DNA from: Isochrysis galbana
Lineage: Eukaryota > Haptophyta > Isochrysidales > Isochrysidaceae
Direction of reading: 5' to 3'
Assembly (NCBI GenBank): GCA_018136815.1
Contig: CM030933.1
Location: 2,425,344 to 2,489,343 of the forward strand
Length of the DNA: 64,000 nt
Below the pieces are notes generated by a model that saw only the letters and a list, made by a program, of their open reading frames with translations, ran no database searches and had not been told where the DNA came from. Shown here one piece after another: positions 1 through 10,179 of this stretch (position 1 is its first letter; each line of letters starts with the position of its first letter). The position numbers and the translations under genes were made by a program.

Positions 1-676
1 AATTGCGGTCGATGCCACGTGGACTGGCGGAATCGCGAGGTAGCGAGTCGTCGGCGGGCAATTGAACGCTTGTACTTTCCCCCCCGTGGTTGATAACCGC
101 CGCCGCGGTGTTCACTTCCACCGAACACATGATGCGGAGGGGCTCGGACTCGCCGTGAGATTCGGGACCGCCGTTCGTCCAACTTCAAGCATGTTAGAGT
201 CGGTCGTATCCAACGGAAGCCTCCCACTGCTCGTCGCGGAGCTCCCGATTGGGCGCATAGCAATACTCTCTCTCTCTCGGAGGAGGAGTGAATCCGATTT
301 CGAATCATCCTTCGGTGAGAGAAGGGGGAGGGGGGAGGGCTCGCTCTCTCTTCTTCTCTCTGAGTGGCCGCCGTGGGCAACCCACACACACACAAGAAGT
401 AGAGCAAGAGATGAGAGAAAGCACCCAACAGAGAGAGAGAGAAGAATAGAAGAGAAAGGGGGTTGTTTAGTGGAATAGAGAGAGAAGGGAGGGGAGTTGT
501 TTGTTGGAATAGAGAGAGAAGAGAAGAAGAGAAAGAGGGGGTTGTTTGGTGGTGGTGGTTCCACGCGCTTGGTTCCCCTCCGCGCTCGTTTCTTCTCTCT
601 CCCCCTCCCCTCCCACAGCCTCACCGCCCCCCTCTCTTCCCTCTTCCCATATCTTTCTCCTCTATAGGTGGTACCC

Positions 677-738
<62 letters not shown>

Positions 739-1043
739 GTCTGCTCGCGGTGCGCGGCCCTTCCGTAGATAGAGATAACTGCAACTGCTACACGTAGAGA
801 GAGAGGGGGGCGTGACACCACACTCTCCAAGCGTTTGCCGCCTCCTTTTCCGCCCGTCGCGCTCTCCCCTCCCCCTCCCCATCCCCCCGCGTCCGCAGCA
901 GATAGAGAGTACGGAGACTGATTTATCTTACAAACCGAATCCGCCCTCCCCCCCCCCCCTTCTTCTCTCCTCTCCTCCACGACCGGATCGGCCGCCCCCC
1001 GACTCGACCCCCGCACCCGCCACCCTCGTGTGGCTTGGCACCG
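1..1043. other. low-complexity upstream region
   Basis: This stretch has no convincing gene. It is dominated by GA/CT-rich DNA: purine-rich from about 280 to 540, a pure (AG)n run at 681-734 and a C-run near 948-958. Open frames here are low-complexity (poly Arg/Glu or Ser/Leu) and appear on both strands, so I reject them as genes. It probably carries the promoter and 5' UTR of the glycoprotein gene that starts at 1044, but I see no clear TATA box. Confidence 0.6.
681..734. repeat. (AG)n microsatellite
   Basis: An uninterrupted AG dinucleotide run of about 27 copies, 310 bp upstream of the glycoprotein start codon. Similar runs lie next to the start codons of several other genes in the window. 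Confidence 0.97.
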
Positions 1044-3889
1044 ATGCTGCTGCCCTGGCTGCTCTCGATCAGCGCGGCGCCGACCAACTCATGGTGCGAC
1101 CAGCGCCTCGCAAACATTCGAGCCCTCGTAGATGCCGGCCGACTCGACGAGGCGATGCGCACGAGCAAGCTCCGGCCGCAGAGCGCCGATGCGGAGCGTC
1201 TGCCACTCGCGTGTAAGCAAGATGTGCCGTTCGAGGGGAGGGCATGGATGCTGGCTGAAGACGAGAGGAAGGGTATGATCTGGCTGCAAGACCCACAATG
1301 GCCGAACCCCTTCAAGTACGTCGTCCAGAAGTCTGATCCTCAGATGAGCAAGGCAGCTGCCGCCGTGGACGTTGTCGGTTTCATTCTCGACAACGTCTTT
1401 GTCATCAGCACTTTCGCCCGCGCTGACGTGTTGGTCTCCCAGGAAGACGAATCGCCAGATCATAGAGACCATTTGCGATCGCTGAATCAAGCATTTCAGG
1501 CCCTCAACCAGCCCTCGTCGAATCCGCCACTGATCCCACCCCTCACCCCGCCATTGAGCCCACCACTCACCCCTCCGCTGAGCCCACCCAGCCAACCACC
1601 ACTTGGGCCGTCCCCACATGCTCCACCATCACCGGCACAGAAGTCAATGCCAAGCCCACCGCCACCCGCTCTGCCGCCCTTGCAACCTCCATCGACTCCA
1701 CCGAGTATGCCGCCAGTCTCGCCCTTGCCGCCTCTCACTCCGCCGTTGAGCCCACCATTCACCCCGCCACTCAGCCCCCCCAGCCAACCGCCACAGGGGC
1801 CATCCCCGCATGCTCCGCCAGCACCGCCGCAGAAGCCAATGCCTGGCCCACCGCTACCCGCTCTGCCGCCCTTGCAACCTCCATCGACTCCACCAAGTAT
1901 GCCGCCAGTCTCGCCCTTGCCGCCTCTCACTCCGCCGTTGAACCCACCATTCATCCCGCCACTCAGCCCACCCAGCCAACCCCCTCCACTTCCCCCACCT
2001 CCGATCTCGCCCGCCACATCACCATCTCCGCCGCCGACATCGCAAGCGCCTACTCCTTCTCCCGCCACTCCACCGAGCCGCCCGCCGCTCGCGGCTCCAG
2101 CTACTCCACCCTTGCCCCCCTCATCGTTCCGTGTGGTCGTGGCCTTCACGGCTGCTGGTGAGGTGTCGGACTATGCCTCAATGTCGAAGGAAGAAATCGG
2201 ACATTTGATCGGGAATGCCAAAGGGGTGCCAAAGGCCGACTCCTTCACCGTGACCATCGAATCGGGGAGTGTGATCATTACGACGACGCTCAACTACCAA
2301 ACTCAACAGACTGCAAAGGATGCCGGGATTGCTCTCACTCCGCTGGTTGTGAGCGCATCCTCATTGGAGACATTCCTCTTCAATGGCGGTATCAATGTTA
2401 ACGTCACGCAAGCCCCCTCGGTAAAGAGCGAAGGCACAGACGGAGTTGTGCTTTACGAATACAATGGCACACCACCATCGCCGCCGCCATCACCTATCCC
2501 TGCCCCGTTGCCGCCTGCACCGATGCCGCAGCCGCCAACTCCGACCCCGCTGCCGCCTGCACCGACGCCTCAGCCTCCTACTCCGACCCCGCTGCCGCCT
2601 GCACCGACGCCGCAGCCTCCTACTCCGACCCCGCTGCCGCCTGCACCGACGCCGCAGCCTCCCACTCTGACCCCGCTGCCGCCTGCACCGACGCCGCAGC
2701 CTCCTACTCCGACCCCGCTGCCGCCTGCACCGACCCCGCAGCCTCCCACTCCGACCCCGCTGCCGCCTGCACCAACGCCGCAGCCTCCTACTCCGACCCC
2801 GCTGCCGCCTGCACCGACCCCGCAACCTCCTATTCCGACCCCACTGCCCCCCCGCCAACCTCCCAGCCTCCTACTCCGACCCCGTTGCCGCCTGCACCGA
2901 CGCCGCAGCCTCCTACTCCGACCCCGCTGCCCCCTCCACCGACCCCGAAGCCTCCTACTCCGAACCCGTTGCCCCCTCCACCGACACCGCAGCCTCCAAC
3001 TCCGACCCCCTTGCCCCCCGCGCCGACTCCACAGCCTCCTACTCCGATTCCGTTGCCCCCCCCACCGACTCCGCAGCCCCCTACTCCGACACCGTTGCCC
3101 CCCGCACCGACTCCGCAGCCTCCTACTGCGACTCTGCTGCCCCCTGCACCTGCCCCGCCACCCCCGCCCCTAGCACCGGGCACCGAGTCGAGGAAGACCC
3201 CAGCTCCGCCTCCAAGCCCCCCTCGGTCTCCGCCATTGCCTCCTTCTGCCTTCCGTGTGTCACTTGTTTTCATGGCAACTGGTGATGTTGCTGACTACAC
3301 CACAGCAACGAAGGATGAGATCAATGATATTATCGTCCGTGCCCAAGGAGTGCCACGCCCCGTCGCCTCGGCTGTGACCATCGAACCGGGGAGCGTAGTA
3401 GTTACGACGACGCTTGACTATCTTGATCAAGAGGACGCGCTGGGCGCTGGGCTAGCGTTGTCACCCGCGGCACAAAGCGCGGCTACAATGGAGAGCTTCC
3501 TGCGCGATGGAGGCATTGCCATCAACGTTACAGAGGCCCCAACAATTTCAGCTCGTCAAATGGAAGGAGACGGACAACTCATCTACTCGTATGGAAGCGT
3601 CGCTGATCGACAGAAGAGGGCGTTGTGGCCTATTTTCGTCGCGGTTGCCGGTGCGGGCTTATTCTTATTGGCTCTCGCCTTGTTGGTTTGGGCCTATTGG
3701 CACAGATTCGCTCGCAATCGCGATACAGTCCACGAGAAGGGAGTAGACGAGCCCGAACGAGGTGCGTCACTGCCTGGCCGCGTCGCCCTCCGCTCGACGA
3801 CGGCGAGTCCCGTCAAGCACGAGCGACGCATATACCTTGACGACGTGCAAGGGTTTACTGCGCCCCCGCCAGCCATCAACCGCGTGTAA
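1044..3889 (+). CDS. proline-rich secreted membrane glycoprotein, one-base frameshift
   Basis: This looks like a type I cell-surface or wall glycoprotein. The ATG at 1044 gives a hydrophobic leader (MLLPWLLSISAAPT). A Pro/Ser-rich stretch follows, then a globular domain beginning FRVVVAFTAAGEVSDY (nt 2127-2450), a 42-bp repeat array encoding PLPPAPTPQPPTPT-type units, and a second copy of the domain beginning FRVSLVFMATGDVADY (nt 3251-3580). A membrane helix (nt about 3621-3699, PIFVAVAGAGLFLLALALL) and a basic cytoplasmic tail end the protein. The frame shifts by one base inside the repeat near 2848-2866: the repeat spacing there is 20 nt where 21 is expected. The frame downstream then carries the second domain, membrane helix and stop. 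This is either a sequencing slip in the repeat or a disabling mutation. The two domains are clear paralogues (FRV...F.A.G.V.DY; ...ESGS/EPGSV.ITTTL.Y; ...GGI.INVT.AP). I do not know a named family for them. The Pro-rich linkers resemble hydroxyproline-rich algal glycoproteins. Confidence 0.75.
2500..3145 (+). repeat. 42-bp coding minisatellite
   Basis: Tandem 42-bp units encode PLPPAPTPQPPTPT. There are about eight near-identical copies up to 2845, then about six more diverged copies from 2885 in the shifted frame. The single-base loss that breaks the glycoprotein frame lies between the two blocks. Confidence 0.85.
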
Positions 3890-4690
3890 TGCAGTTGAAC
3901 GGCTTATGCAGGAGCTAGCACACGGACCCCATGGCTATCTTCGTTCCAACTCGCGGAGCATCTGAGTGACTCGATAGCACCTTTTCAGGCACACACCACG
4001 GCTATTCCGATTCCCAACACGATAAAGCTTAGGTCAATACTCGTACTAGACTTTTAGATGTTTTTGAGTGCTTGGGCAAAACCATGGCAATTGCAAGGCG
4101 TCAATCAAGCATCAAGCCGTGAAGCCGCGGCCACGTGCAATGCCATTCGATCGATCAATTGAAATGGCAAATAGCATCATAATGGCAATCTGGCATCACT
4201 CTCTCCTCATTTCTCTTGTAAGCACTATGCACTATCTTCGTTTGCTCCAATGCTCATTTTCTCCTCATTCACAGCATCTCTCAGCTTGTCTGGTGTGATC
4301 ATGTATGTCTCGCTTGTACTGTGTAGCATGTACGAGTAATATTCGAATCACTAATTGATGCGTGTCTTCTCGTATCTTCAACCATTGAATTTAGGCAACT
4401 GCCTGATGATGTTAAATCAACTACTCTATAACAAAACATCTAAGCGTTAGTACCACTACTCCCACTAGCCCGGTACTATCACAACACCCCTAAGCGCACT
4501 TGCCCGTACACCTTGACGTGTGTTGGTACCACTAACACATGCGTATATGCACCCCTTCAAATCTCCCCCCTCGCAGGCCCCCGGCTCCCATCATATAACT
4601 CCCCACAAGTTACAATGAGGGAAAATCTAGTGTGAGGCGGAGCGACCTACGTCGGGCGACTTAACAGGAAAAAACACCGGGGGGAGGGGG
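3890..4690. other. AT-richer intergenic region
   Basis: This is the 3' flank of the glycoprotein gene. It is more AT-rich than the surroundings. I see no ORF with coding character, no RNA gene and no clear repeat. Confidence 0.55.
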
Positions 4691-4696
4691 AAGGGG

Positions 4697-5129
4697 AAAA
4701 AAACCTTATAATATTCTCGCCGCGCGTGCAACTATGCAGGTCTACTTTGCAGCCGCGCCCGCGTCCCTTAACGCCCTCTCTCACTTGCCTTGCGGCTCGT
4801 CCCCTCGTGCTCTACTTAGGGGTGGTTCCTCCCCCGTGGCACGGGGAGGGAGAGGTCAAAGTTCGCATTTGTGTCTAGGTTGTCGTGTTCTTCATCCGAT
4901 GTTGGTTCCTGTGTCGAGGCCTGCACGTTGCGTGATCGTGGATGAGTACTGGGCGCATGTTGGCAAGCTGTGTCTGGGTAGGCGGTCGCCGCTTATTAAC
5001 CTCCCTCAAGGGGGATCTCTAGTGTGTTGGGTTTGGGTTGGAGTTTTTGGGTTTTTGGGCTGTGACAGTTGTATGGTACGTGTTCATTTCTGAGGCTGAT
5101 GTTTGTGCCCATAAGGGCCGCCCGGTCTC
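4697..5129 (-). mobile_element. retroelement 3'-end copy A
   Basis: Read on the minus strand, this ends in the 3' terminus shared by several elements here: a GC-rich block (plus strand GCCGCGCGTGC) followed by TATAAGG and a T-run at 4740-4690. About 140 bp (4697-4840) align with the neighbouring element at 5145-5300, including the TGCTCTAC.TAGGGG block, at roughly three-quarters identity by eye. Its 5' boundary near 5129 is a guess from where the next element's target site begins. I found no target-site duplication. Confidence 0.5.
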
Positions 5130-5144
5130 GGGCCGCGCCACCAA
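5130..5144. repeat. target-site duplication, left
   Basis: GGGCCGCGCCACCAA, repeated exactly at 5593-5607 on the other side of the 448-bp insertion. Confidence 0.75.
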
Positions 5145-5592
5145 AAAAAAACCTTTTAAAATTCGCGCCACGCGTGCGGCTACTGGGTTAACTATTGTAG
5201 CCACGCCCAGATCCCTTCCTCTCCCTCACTTCCCGCCTTGCGGCATCTCCCCTCGTGCTCTACATAGGGGCCCAGGTTGTGGGGGGGCTGGGGCGGGCGG
5301 GGTGCACCGGCCCTCAGTGGTCTGTTCTCGCCTTCCTCCTGTGCCTCTGGGTGGCCCGTTTCTTGTTGATGTTGTGAGGGTTTTGTGCCGTTAATGGGGT
5401 ATCTCTTGCTCGTGGAGTGTTCGTTTACTTGAGTGGTCTCTTAAAAACGGGGGGGGGGATGTGCCTCGACTTAGGCGCTTAGGCGAGCCTCTCGGCAAGG
5501 CCGATCGCTTTCACCACTAGGCCGAGGTTGTCGCTCATCCTTAGTCTTCCCTTGTCGTCTTCTGTAAACATAGGAGTTCTGAGCTCCGCTGG
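5145..5592 (-). mobile_element. short retroelement with 15-bp TSD
   Basis: A 448-bp insertion flanked by the direct repeat GGGCCGCGCCACCAA (5130-5144 and 5593-5607), so the boundaries are well supported. On the minus strand it ends with GTGGCGCGAATTTTAAAAGG and a T-run, and its last 150 bp match, in inverse orientation, the element at 49800-49952. Near its 5' end the minus strand has a tRNA A-box-like sequence (GGCCTAGTGGTGAAAGC, 5523-5507). A convincing B box is missing. It could be a SINE that borrows a LINE 3' tail, or a 5'-truncated LINE. It has no long ORF of its own. Confidence 0.7.
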
Positions 5593-5607
5593 GGGCCGCG
5601 CCACCAA
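5593..5607. repeat. target-site duplication, right
   Basis: Exact copy of 5130-5144. This side borders the element's 5' end, since the element reads on the minus strand. Confidence 0.75.
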
Positions 5608-5989
5608 GGCGGCGCGGCTGTCACCAGGGTTGGAGAGGCCTTTGCCACGAGGCATGCCCAATGGAGGTTCTGTGTGCTGTGTCTGCTGTGTTCCTAGTAC
5701 GAGGCGCCCGCAATTTGCAGGCCCCATGGGGGGGGGGGAGGGTTAGCATGGCTGCTGGGGGTGATGTGGCTGAGGCCACGGGCCGTGTGGCGCGACGGCG
5801 ATCGCGCTCACCTGCTCGGCCTCTGCTGGAGGCTGGAGGACGCGGTCGCTTTGCCAGCGACTGCTCCACGGGTACTGGGAAGGTCGTTTGCCTTCATTTG
5901 GTACCCCTCGTTTCCAAATACGCGATGCGCCGGTACCAAAAAAATCGTCTAGTATTTAAGCAAAGGCACCCACCTCACAGTGCTCAACC

Positions 5990-6205
5990 ATGTCTATGAA
6001 TGGAATGGCGGCTGATGATGTAGTACGCAAGCGATTGCAATGGATCATAAGAAAGATGGACGATAACTTTAAAAAATTCATCTTACCTCTCTTTCCGCCA
6101 TATGCCACTTCTAAATCTGCCATGCAGGTTATGGCGGAAGCATTGGACAGCATCAGTCCGCCGCCGCCGGTTGGAGTCAACCCGGGGGGAGCAACAACTC
6201 CCTGA
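5990..6205 (+). CDS. hypothetical protein, N-terminal part
   Basis: Seventy-one codons from an ATG in a fair context (CAACCATGT), with a TATA-like TATTTAAG about 40 bp upstream. The residue mix (RKRLQWIIRKMDDNFKKFILPLF) is natural and looks like an amphipathic helical protein, unlike the low-complexity frames nearby. It stops at 6203-6205. The next frame (from about 6181) is open straight through this stop and carries equally normal protein. The two may therefore be one gene broken by a frameshift or a very small intron. I recognise no family. Confidence 0.4.
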   Translation: MSMNGMAADDVVRKRLQWIIRKMDDNFKKFILPLFPPYATSKSAMQVMAEALDSISPPPPVGVNPGGATTP

Positions 6206-6615
6206 GGAGCTTGCTTGAGTCGAACCCAAATTTGTGGACGTACACTTTCGAATGTAAGTCCTTATTCAGTTCATTCGATTTCAAGCACAATACGAACATT
6301 GAAGACACCTTACATGCCATTTGCGAGGCTGATAAATCATTCACACTGGTTTATATGATACACACTCTCTTGAGCAAGAAATTCACAGCGAAAACAATCG
6401 TCAATATGAGTCGTGATGATCTGCTTCGTACAATCAAAGCTCACGTCGATTCGGAATTAACTCCCCACCTCCAAGAATTGTTAGGTGTCGATTCGTGTTC
6501 AGCTTCCCAAGTAAAGATTGAAAACAAAAGGCCGCTTATCGGTTCGGGTTCAGCTCCCGTAAAGATTGAACCGACAAGGCCCAGCAACATCAAATGCAAA
6601 AAAGCTCGGTCCTAG
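6184..6615 (+). CDS. hypothetical protein, C-terminal part
   Basis: An open frame of about 144 codons with no ATG at its beginning, so it is probably the continuation of the 5990 ORF after a frameshift. It is AT-richer than its neighbours. It encodes mixed charged helices (LRSLLESNPNLWTYTF...; KAHVDSELTPHLQELLGVD) and ends in a lysine-rich tail with two VKIE-like sites (QVKIENK, PVKIEPT). These match the sumoylation consensus psi-K-x-E, and the tail looks nuclear. No known domain is recognised. It could be a host gene or part of a DNA element. Confidence 0.4.
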   Translation, partial: GGSNNSLRSLLESNPNLWTYTFECKSLFSSFDFKHNTNIEDTLHAICEADKSFTLVYMIHTLLSKKFTAKTIVNMSRDDLLRTIKAHVDSELTPHLQELLGVDSCSASQVKIENKRPLIGSGSAPVKIEPTRPSNIKCKKARS

Positions 6616-6761
6616 GACACCGGACCGAGCTCACCATGAGGGCGCTCCTGCGAGCAAGGGGATGCATGGTTACTAGTGCGTGCCCCCCCTCGATGAAAAT
6701 TCCAGCGGCCTCCTCGTCACGCATGACGTGGCCGCCGCGCAGCCGCATGCAGGACCTCTCC

Positions 6762-7085
6762 TCACACTTGTCTTGAAAGGATCGTCTTGAATGCGTGCAT
6801 TGGATGTATACCGCACTCCTCGTGTGTCAGCTTGAACTTCTTTTCGATGTCGTAAAAGCTGTGGTACGGGTCAATGTACCCCTGCTTCTTTTCGAGCATG
6901 AGGTAATGCCTACCGGTCTTATCAATGGCGTAGGGATACGGAAAGTCGTTCGCTCCTACAGGCGATACGAATGCGACGATCTCGTCGACGGCCTCAAATT
7001 CGAACACTTCGATGCCCACGAAGACGTACTTGAGGTCGCCGATGTAGAAGAGCAAAGAGTTCCCTGCTTCATTGAGCTTGTTCAC
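6762..7085 (-). CDS. unidentified protein fragment without start codon
   Basis: A 108-codon open frame of clearly protein-like composition, with motifs YVFVGIEVFEFEAVDEIVAF, YPYAIDKTGRHYLMLEKK and YIDPYHSFYDIEKKF, ending in a stop at 6762. The frame is open for about eight codons upstream of 7085 to a TGA, but there is no ATG at its beginning. It is therefore an internal or last exon, or a decayed fragment. I cannot name the family. The rhythm recalls proteins of large DNA viruses and virus-like elements of algae, but that is only an impression. It sits head-to-head with the cytochrome b561 remnant. Confidence 0.4.
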   Translation of the reverse strand: MNKLNEAGNSLLFYIGDLKYVFVGIEVFEFEAVDEIVAFVSPVGANDFPYPYAIDKTGRHYLMLEKKQGYIDPYHSFYDIEKKFKLTHEECGIHPMHAFKTILSRQV

Positions 7086-7105
7086 TCTGTCGTACCCTGC
7101 TGCAG

Positions 7106-7333
7106 CCGCTCAACGCGCTCGTGCGCGGCACGCCCGGGGCCCGCACCACACGCCGCGCCGTGTGGCGGGTCGCGCACAAGGGGACGGGCTACGCCGTGCT
7201 CGGCGTGGGCGTCTACCAGGCCCTCTCGGGGCGCGCCCTCATGCCGAGCCAAGGCGACGCCGTTCTCGTCGCGTACGTGGTGCTCCTGGGCCTCTCCTTC
7301 GGGGTGCTCGCGGGGGGGCTCATGGTAGGGTGA
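7106..7333 (+). pseudogene. cytochrome b561 (DOMON-b561 type) exon remnant
   Basis: This frame encodes a piece of a cytochrome b561 domain, as found in DOMON-linked transmembrane ferric or ascorbate-dependent reductases. The diagnostic run is PLNALVRG...RAVWRVAHKGTGYAVLGVGVYQ, matching the family's Q-P-x-N-x-x-x-R...R-x-x-W...H-K-x-x-G-Y signature. The His in AHKGTGY would be a heme ligand. A second membrane helix (VAYVVLLGLSFGVLAGGLMV) and a stop at 7331-7333 follow. A splice acceptor (CCCTGCTGCAG) lies immediately 5', as for a genuine terminal exon. No upstream exons are visible: the preceding 350 bp hold an unrelated ORF on the other strand. The call is an orphan or transferred last exon. 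Confidence 0.55.
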
Positions 7334-7460
7334 GAGTCCCCACGGGAGGGGAAGAAACCCTGAGGGAAAGGAGACCAAATGAAGGCAAGCCGCCTGAGGG
7401 CGCCCTCAGGAGGGGCCCCGAAGCCCGAAGGAGAGGGGAGTCGCTGCGGCGCGTTCCATC

Positions 7461-7545
7461 GCAACCAAGTATAAACTAAGTTGAGTGGGAGGGTAGAACG
7501 CTTGCGTGAGAGTAGTGGGTCCAGAGCCGCGTGCGCGGTGAGAAT
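7461..7545 (+). mobile_element. retroelement 3'-end remnant
   Basis: It begins with AACCAAGTATAAACTAAGTT, the inverse of the palindromic head of the 12.5, 21.9 and 50.0 kb elements. It ends with GGGTCC...GCCGCGTGCGCGGTGAGAATATTA, which matches the 3' terminus of the element ending at 50730. It lies directly after the b561 remnant. No target-site duplication was found. Confidence 0.5.
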
Positions 7546-7714
7546 ATTATGAAATGTAATTTAAAGCACAGAACACGAGCATCTTGCGGGATCCGTGGCC
7601 AGCCAAGCAACCCGGAATGTTGAACGTGTGAGAGAGCTGGGTGAGCGACATCCAATTGACAAGAATGCTCCCATATCGACACATTGCCGAGGTTGTGCAT
7701 GGCTTAGGGACTGG

Positions 7715-10103
7715 CTACAGCCCCATCCTCTCCTTGATGCTTGCAGCGATGGCGGCAGCATTATCCGCGGCCGCCCGAATCGATGCCTGGGCTTGCTGGA
7801 GCGCAATGGCTTGATGATGTGCGCCCGAGGAGATTGCATTTTCACGATTGCGGCGGAGCTGCCGGATCTCCAATCGCGAGAGTGGCACCGGAGATGGCGC
7901 GGTATCAAACCACGCGTGATGGAGGGCGGCGGCGGCGCTTGTGCGTTGAGCTGGGTTGGGGTTTAGAAGGGAGACGAGAAGTTCAAATCCCGCATCTGAC
8001 AACGCAGTGGTGCGGTGCTGCGCGACAGCGGCTACCCCAGGTGTGAAGCCGACCGGTGGAAACTTTTTGCGCAGAGTCGACTTTGGTAGCAGCACAAGCG
8101 TCCCATCGGGTCCGAGCCGACGCTCCTGGACGTCTACAATGTTGAGCAATCCCGACGAGACGGCGGGCAAGGAGGCGTACTCCGGCCACGAGAGCTCGGA
8201 CGGGGTGCCCAGCAATCGGAAAATAGTGTTGACCTGCTCGCCTTCTGATGATCCTTGAAAGAGCGGCTCGCCCAGCTGGAGCCACTCTGCTAGGATGCAT
8301 CCGAAGGACCACATGTCGACGGCGGAACCGTACCGACGATCACCGAGCAACACTTCGGGCGCGCGGTACCTAGGGAAAGTGCAAGGTGAGGAAGCGGTGT
8401 TAAACCAGCGCATATAGGCTGTGACGGGGCGCAAGACTCGCACGCCGATTGGCCGCATCCCCGACGCGCTCGCTCGCAGGAGGCGATTTTCTGCTTCACC
8501 ACAATGATTGGACGTCGGGCGTGCACGGAGTTGTGCCTTGAAGTCCTGAGGCACGTCGCGAAAGGCCAAAGTCGCAAAGCTTCAATACGCCACCGCGGTC
8601 AAGCAGGAGGTTTGTCTGCTTGAGGTCTCGATGTAGAGTAAACGTCTCATGCACTGCGGACAGCGCGGAGAGGAGTTGCATCGACAGACACTTAACCTAC
8701 GCAGGATAAGAAGAGGCGGCGGTGCAGCCGGGCAGTCAGTAAGGCCATGCGTCCTCTTCTTCACAGATGGGTTTCGTGGGCAAGGGATGCACGTTGACAC
8801 GCTGCCACTTCCAGAGGAAGTTGACCGCGAATCTCGAAAGCCCTTCCGCATGCTGTGTCTCGCCTTCAATCATCTGCAGCCTACACAACAACCCTGCGGG
8901 GAGCCACAACAGGACACTGCGTGCATGGCGCAACAAGAGCACAACGTCCTTACCTGCCCCTCCGAGAAAGGTTGGGTCATATGCTCAATCAAGTGCCCCA
9001 AATCGTACTCTACAAGCTCCATCACCATGAACATTTGGTTCTGATCCAGCACAACCTCGTGGACGCGTACCACATTTGGATGCCGCAAGGAAAGAAGGAT
9101 CGACATCTCGCGCACCATCTCGAGCGGAACACCCTCGCCCGCATCGACAAGCCCTGATTGCCCCAAAGCAGCAATCTGCATGGCCTGTGCACATGGATGG
9201 AAAGGCGGCCTGAGGGCGCTGTCGGTGAGCCGCGTAGCGCGCGCGTCTGCGATCCCAACAGTCTAGCGGGAGAGCCCAAGGCAAGGATCATGCAGCAAGT
9301 TGATCTGAACTGGCTACACAAGTCACCTTGAGCGCAACAATCTCTCCCGTCTCCCTGTTCTTGGCCTTGTAAATCTTATTGAAGGCCCCACGGCCAACTA
9401 TCCCCAAATTCTCGTAGCAGTCGATCGAGCGCAGGCCCATCCGCGGCTCGGGCTCGCGAAGAATCGTTGCACGTTCATATCTGCGCCCAAACGTGTAGTT
9501 GCCACGGCGCGTCTCCTGCACGCTGACCTCGGCCGGATCGGCTTCAGACTCAACGAGCACATGGGTCGGCGGCGCAGCCGGCGTGGGCGGACCCCATCGG
9601 CCGGAGCGGCCGCCCCCCGAAGATGCCCCTACCGCGGTTGGAGTTGAGGCCGACGGGACCGCCGCTATACCGCCACCCACCGCCGCACAGCCGATGTTCT
9701 GCGCGATTGCCGCCGCAACGGCGCTAGCGGCTGCCGCGGCGCCCGAGAGCTGCCCTGGTGCTCCTGCTGTGAGCGAGTCCTCACCGGTGGGCAAGAAGAG
9801 AGACGAGGAGGCTGTTGGCCTGGGAGGTCTCGTTACCGTCTCCTCCGCCTCCTCCTCCGCCTGGGAAGCCTCTGCAAAGAGGCTTGCGGCCGCAGCAGCC
9901 CTCGGTTTGCCGAGCTTGGTGGAGGCTAGCTTGGTGGGTACGCCGAGCTTGAGCTTGTGCGAGGGCTTGAATGCGAGTTTGGTGGGCCCCGCATGAGGGT
10001 GGGACTCCTCCGGAGGAGGCGGAGGCGGAGGCGGAGGAGGGGGAGGCTCGGGAGGGAGGGGAGGCGGAGGTTCGGGCGGCAGCGGCGGCAGCGGCGGCGC
10101 CAT
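7715..10103 (-). CDS. CDK10/CDK11-like cyclin-dependent kinase
   Basis: A Ser/Thr kinase of the CMGC group, likely cyclin-dependent and nuclear (transcription or splicing control). Exons on the minus strand: 10103-9327, 9184-8954, 8696-8500 and 8369-7715. They join in frame to 619 residues. A long Pro/Gly/Ala-rich N-terminus comes before the kinase domain. Visible motifs: glycine loop [15 protein letters not shown] lysine, alpha-C segment [14 protein letters not shown] (the PITSLRE position of CDK11), catalytic [16 protein letters not shown], and TLWYRAPE-like [12 protein letters not shown] split exactly by the last intron. [15 protein letters not shown], a CMGC insert (FPPVGFTPG) and [17 protein letters not shown] follow. 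[11 protein letters not shown] resembles CDK10/11 (VKCLMLQLLSG). A (CT)n tract adjoins the ATG on the 5' side. The CDK identity is firm. CDK10 versus CDK11/plant CDKG is not decided. Confidence 0.9.
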
Positions 10104-10104
10104 C

Positions 10105-10106
<2 letters not shown>

Positions 10107-10171
<65 letters not shown>
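10107..10171. repeat. (CT)n microsatellite at kinase start
   Basis: A dinucleotide run of about 32 copies that starts four bases upstream of the kinase ATG. It reads as (GA)n in the kinase 5' UTR. Confidence 0.97.
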
Positions 10172-10175
<4 letters not shown>

Positions 10176-10179
10176 TCCT

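Noticed and set aside
62-1016. Several 70-170 codon frames on both strands
   Set aside because: They are low-complexity products of GA/CT repeats, overlap each other on both strands, and lack domains.
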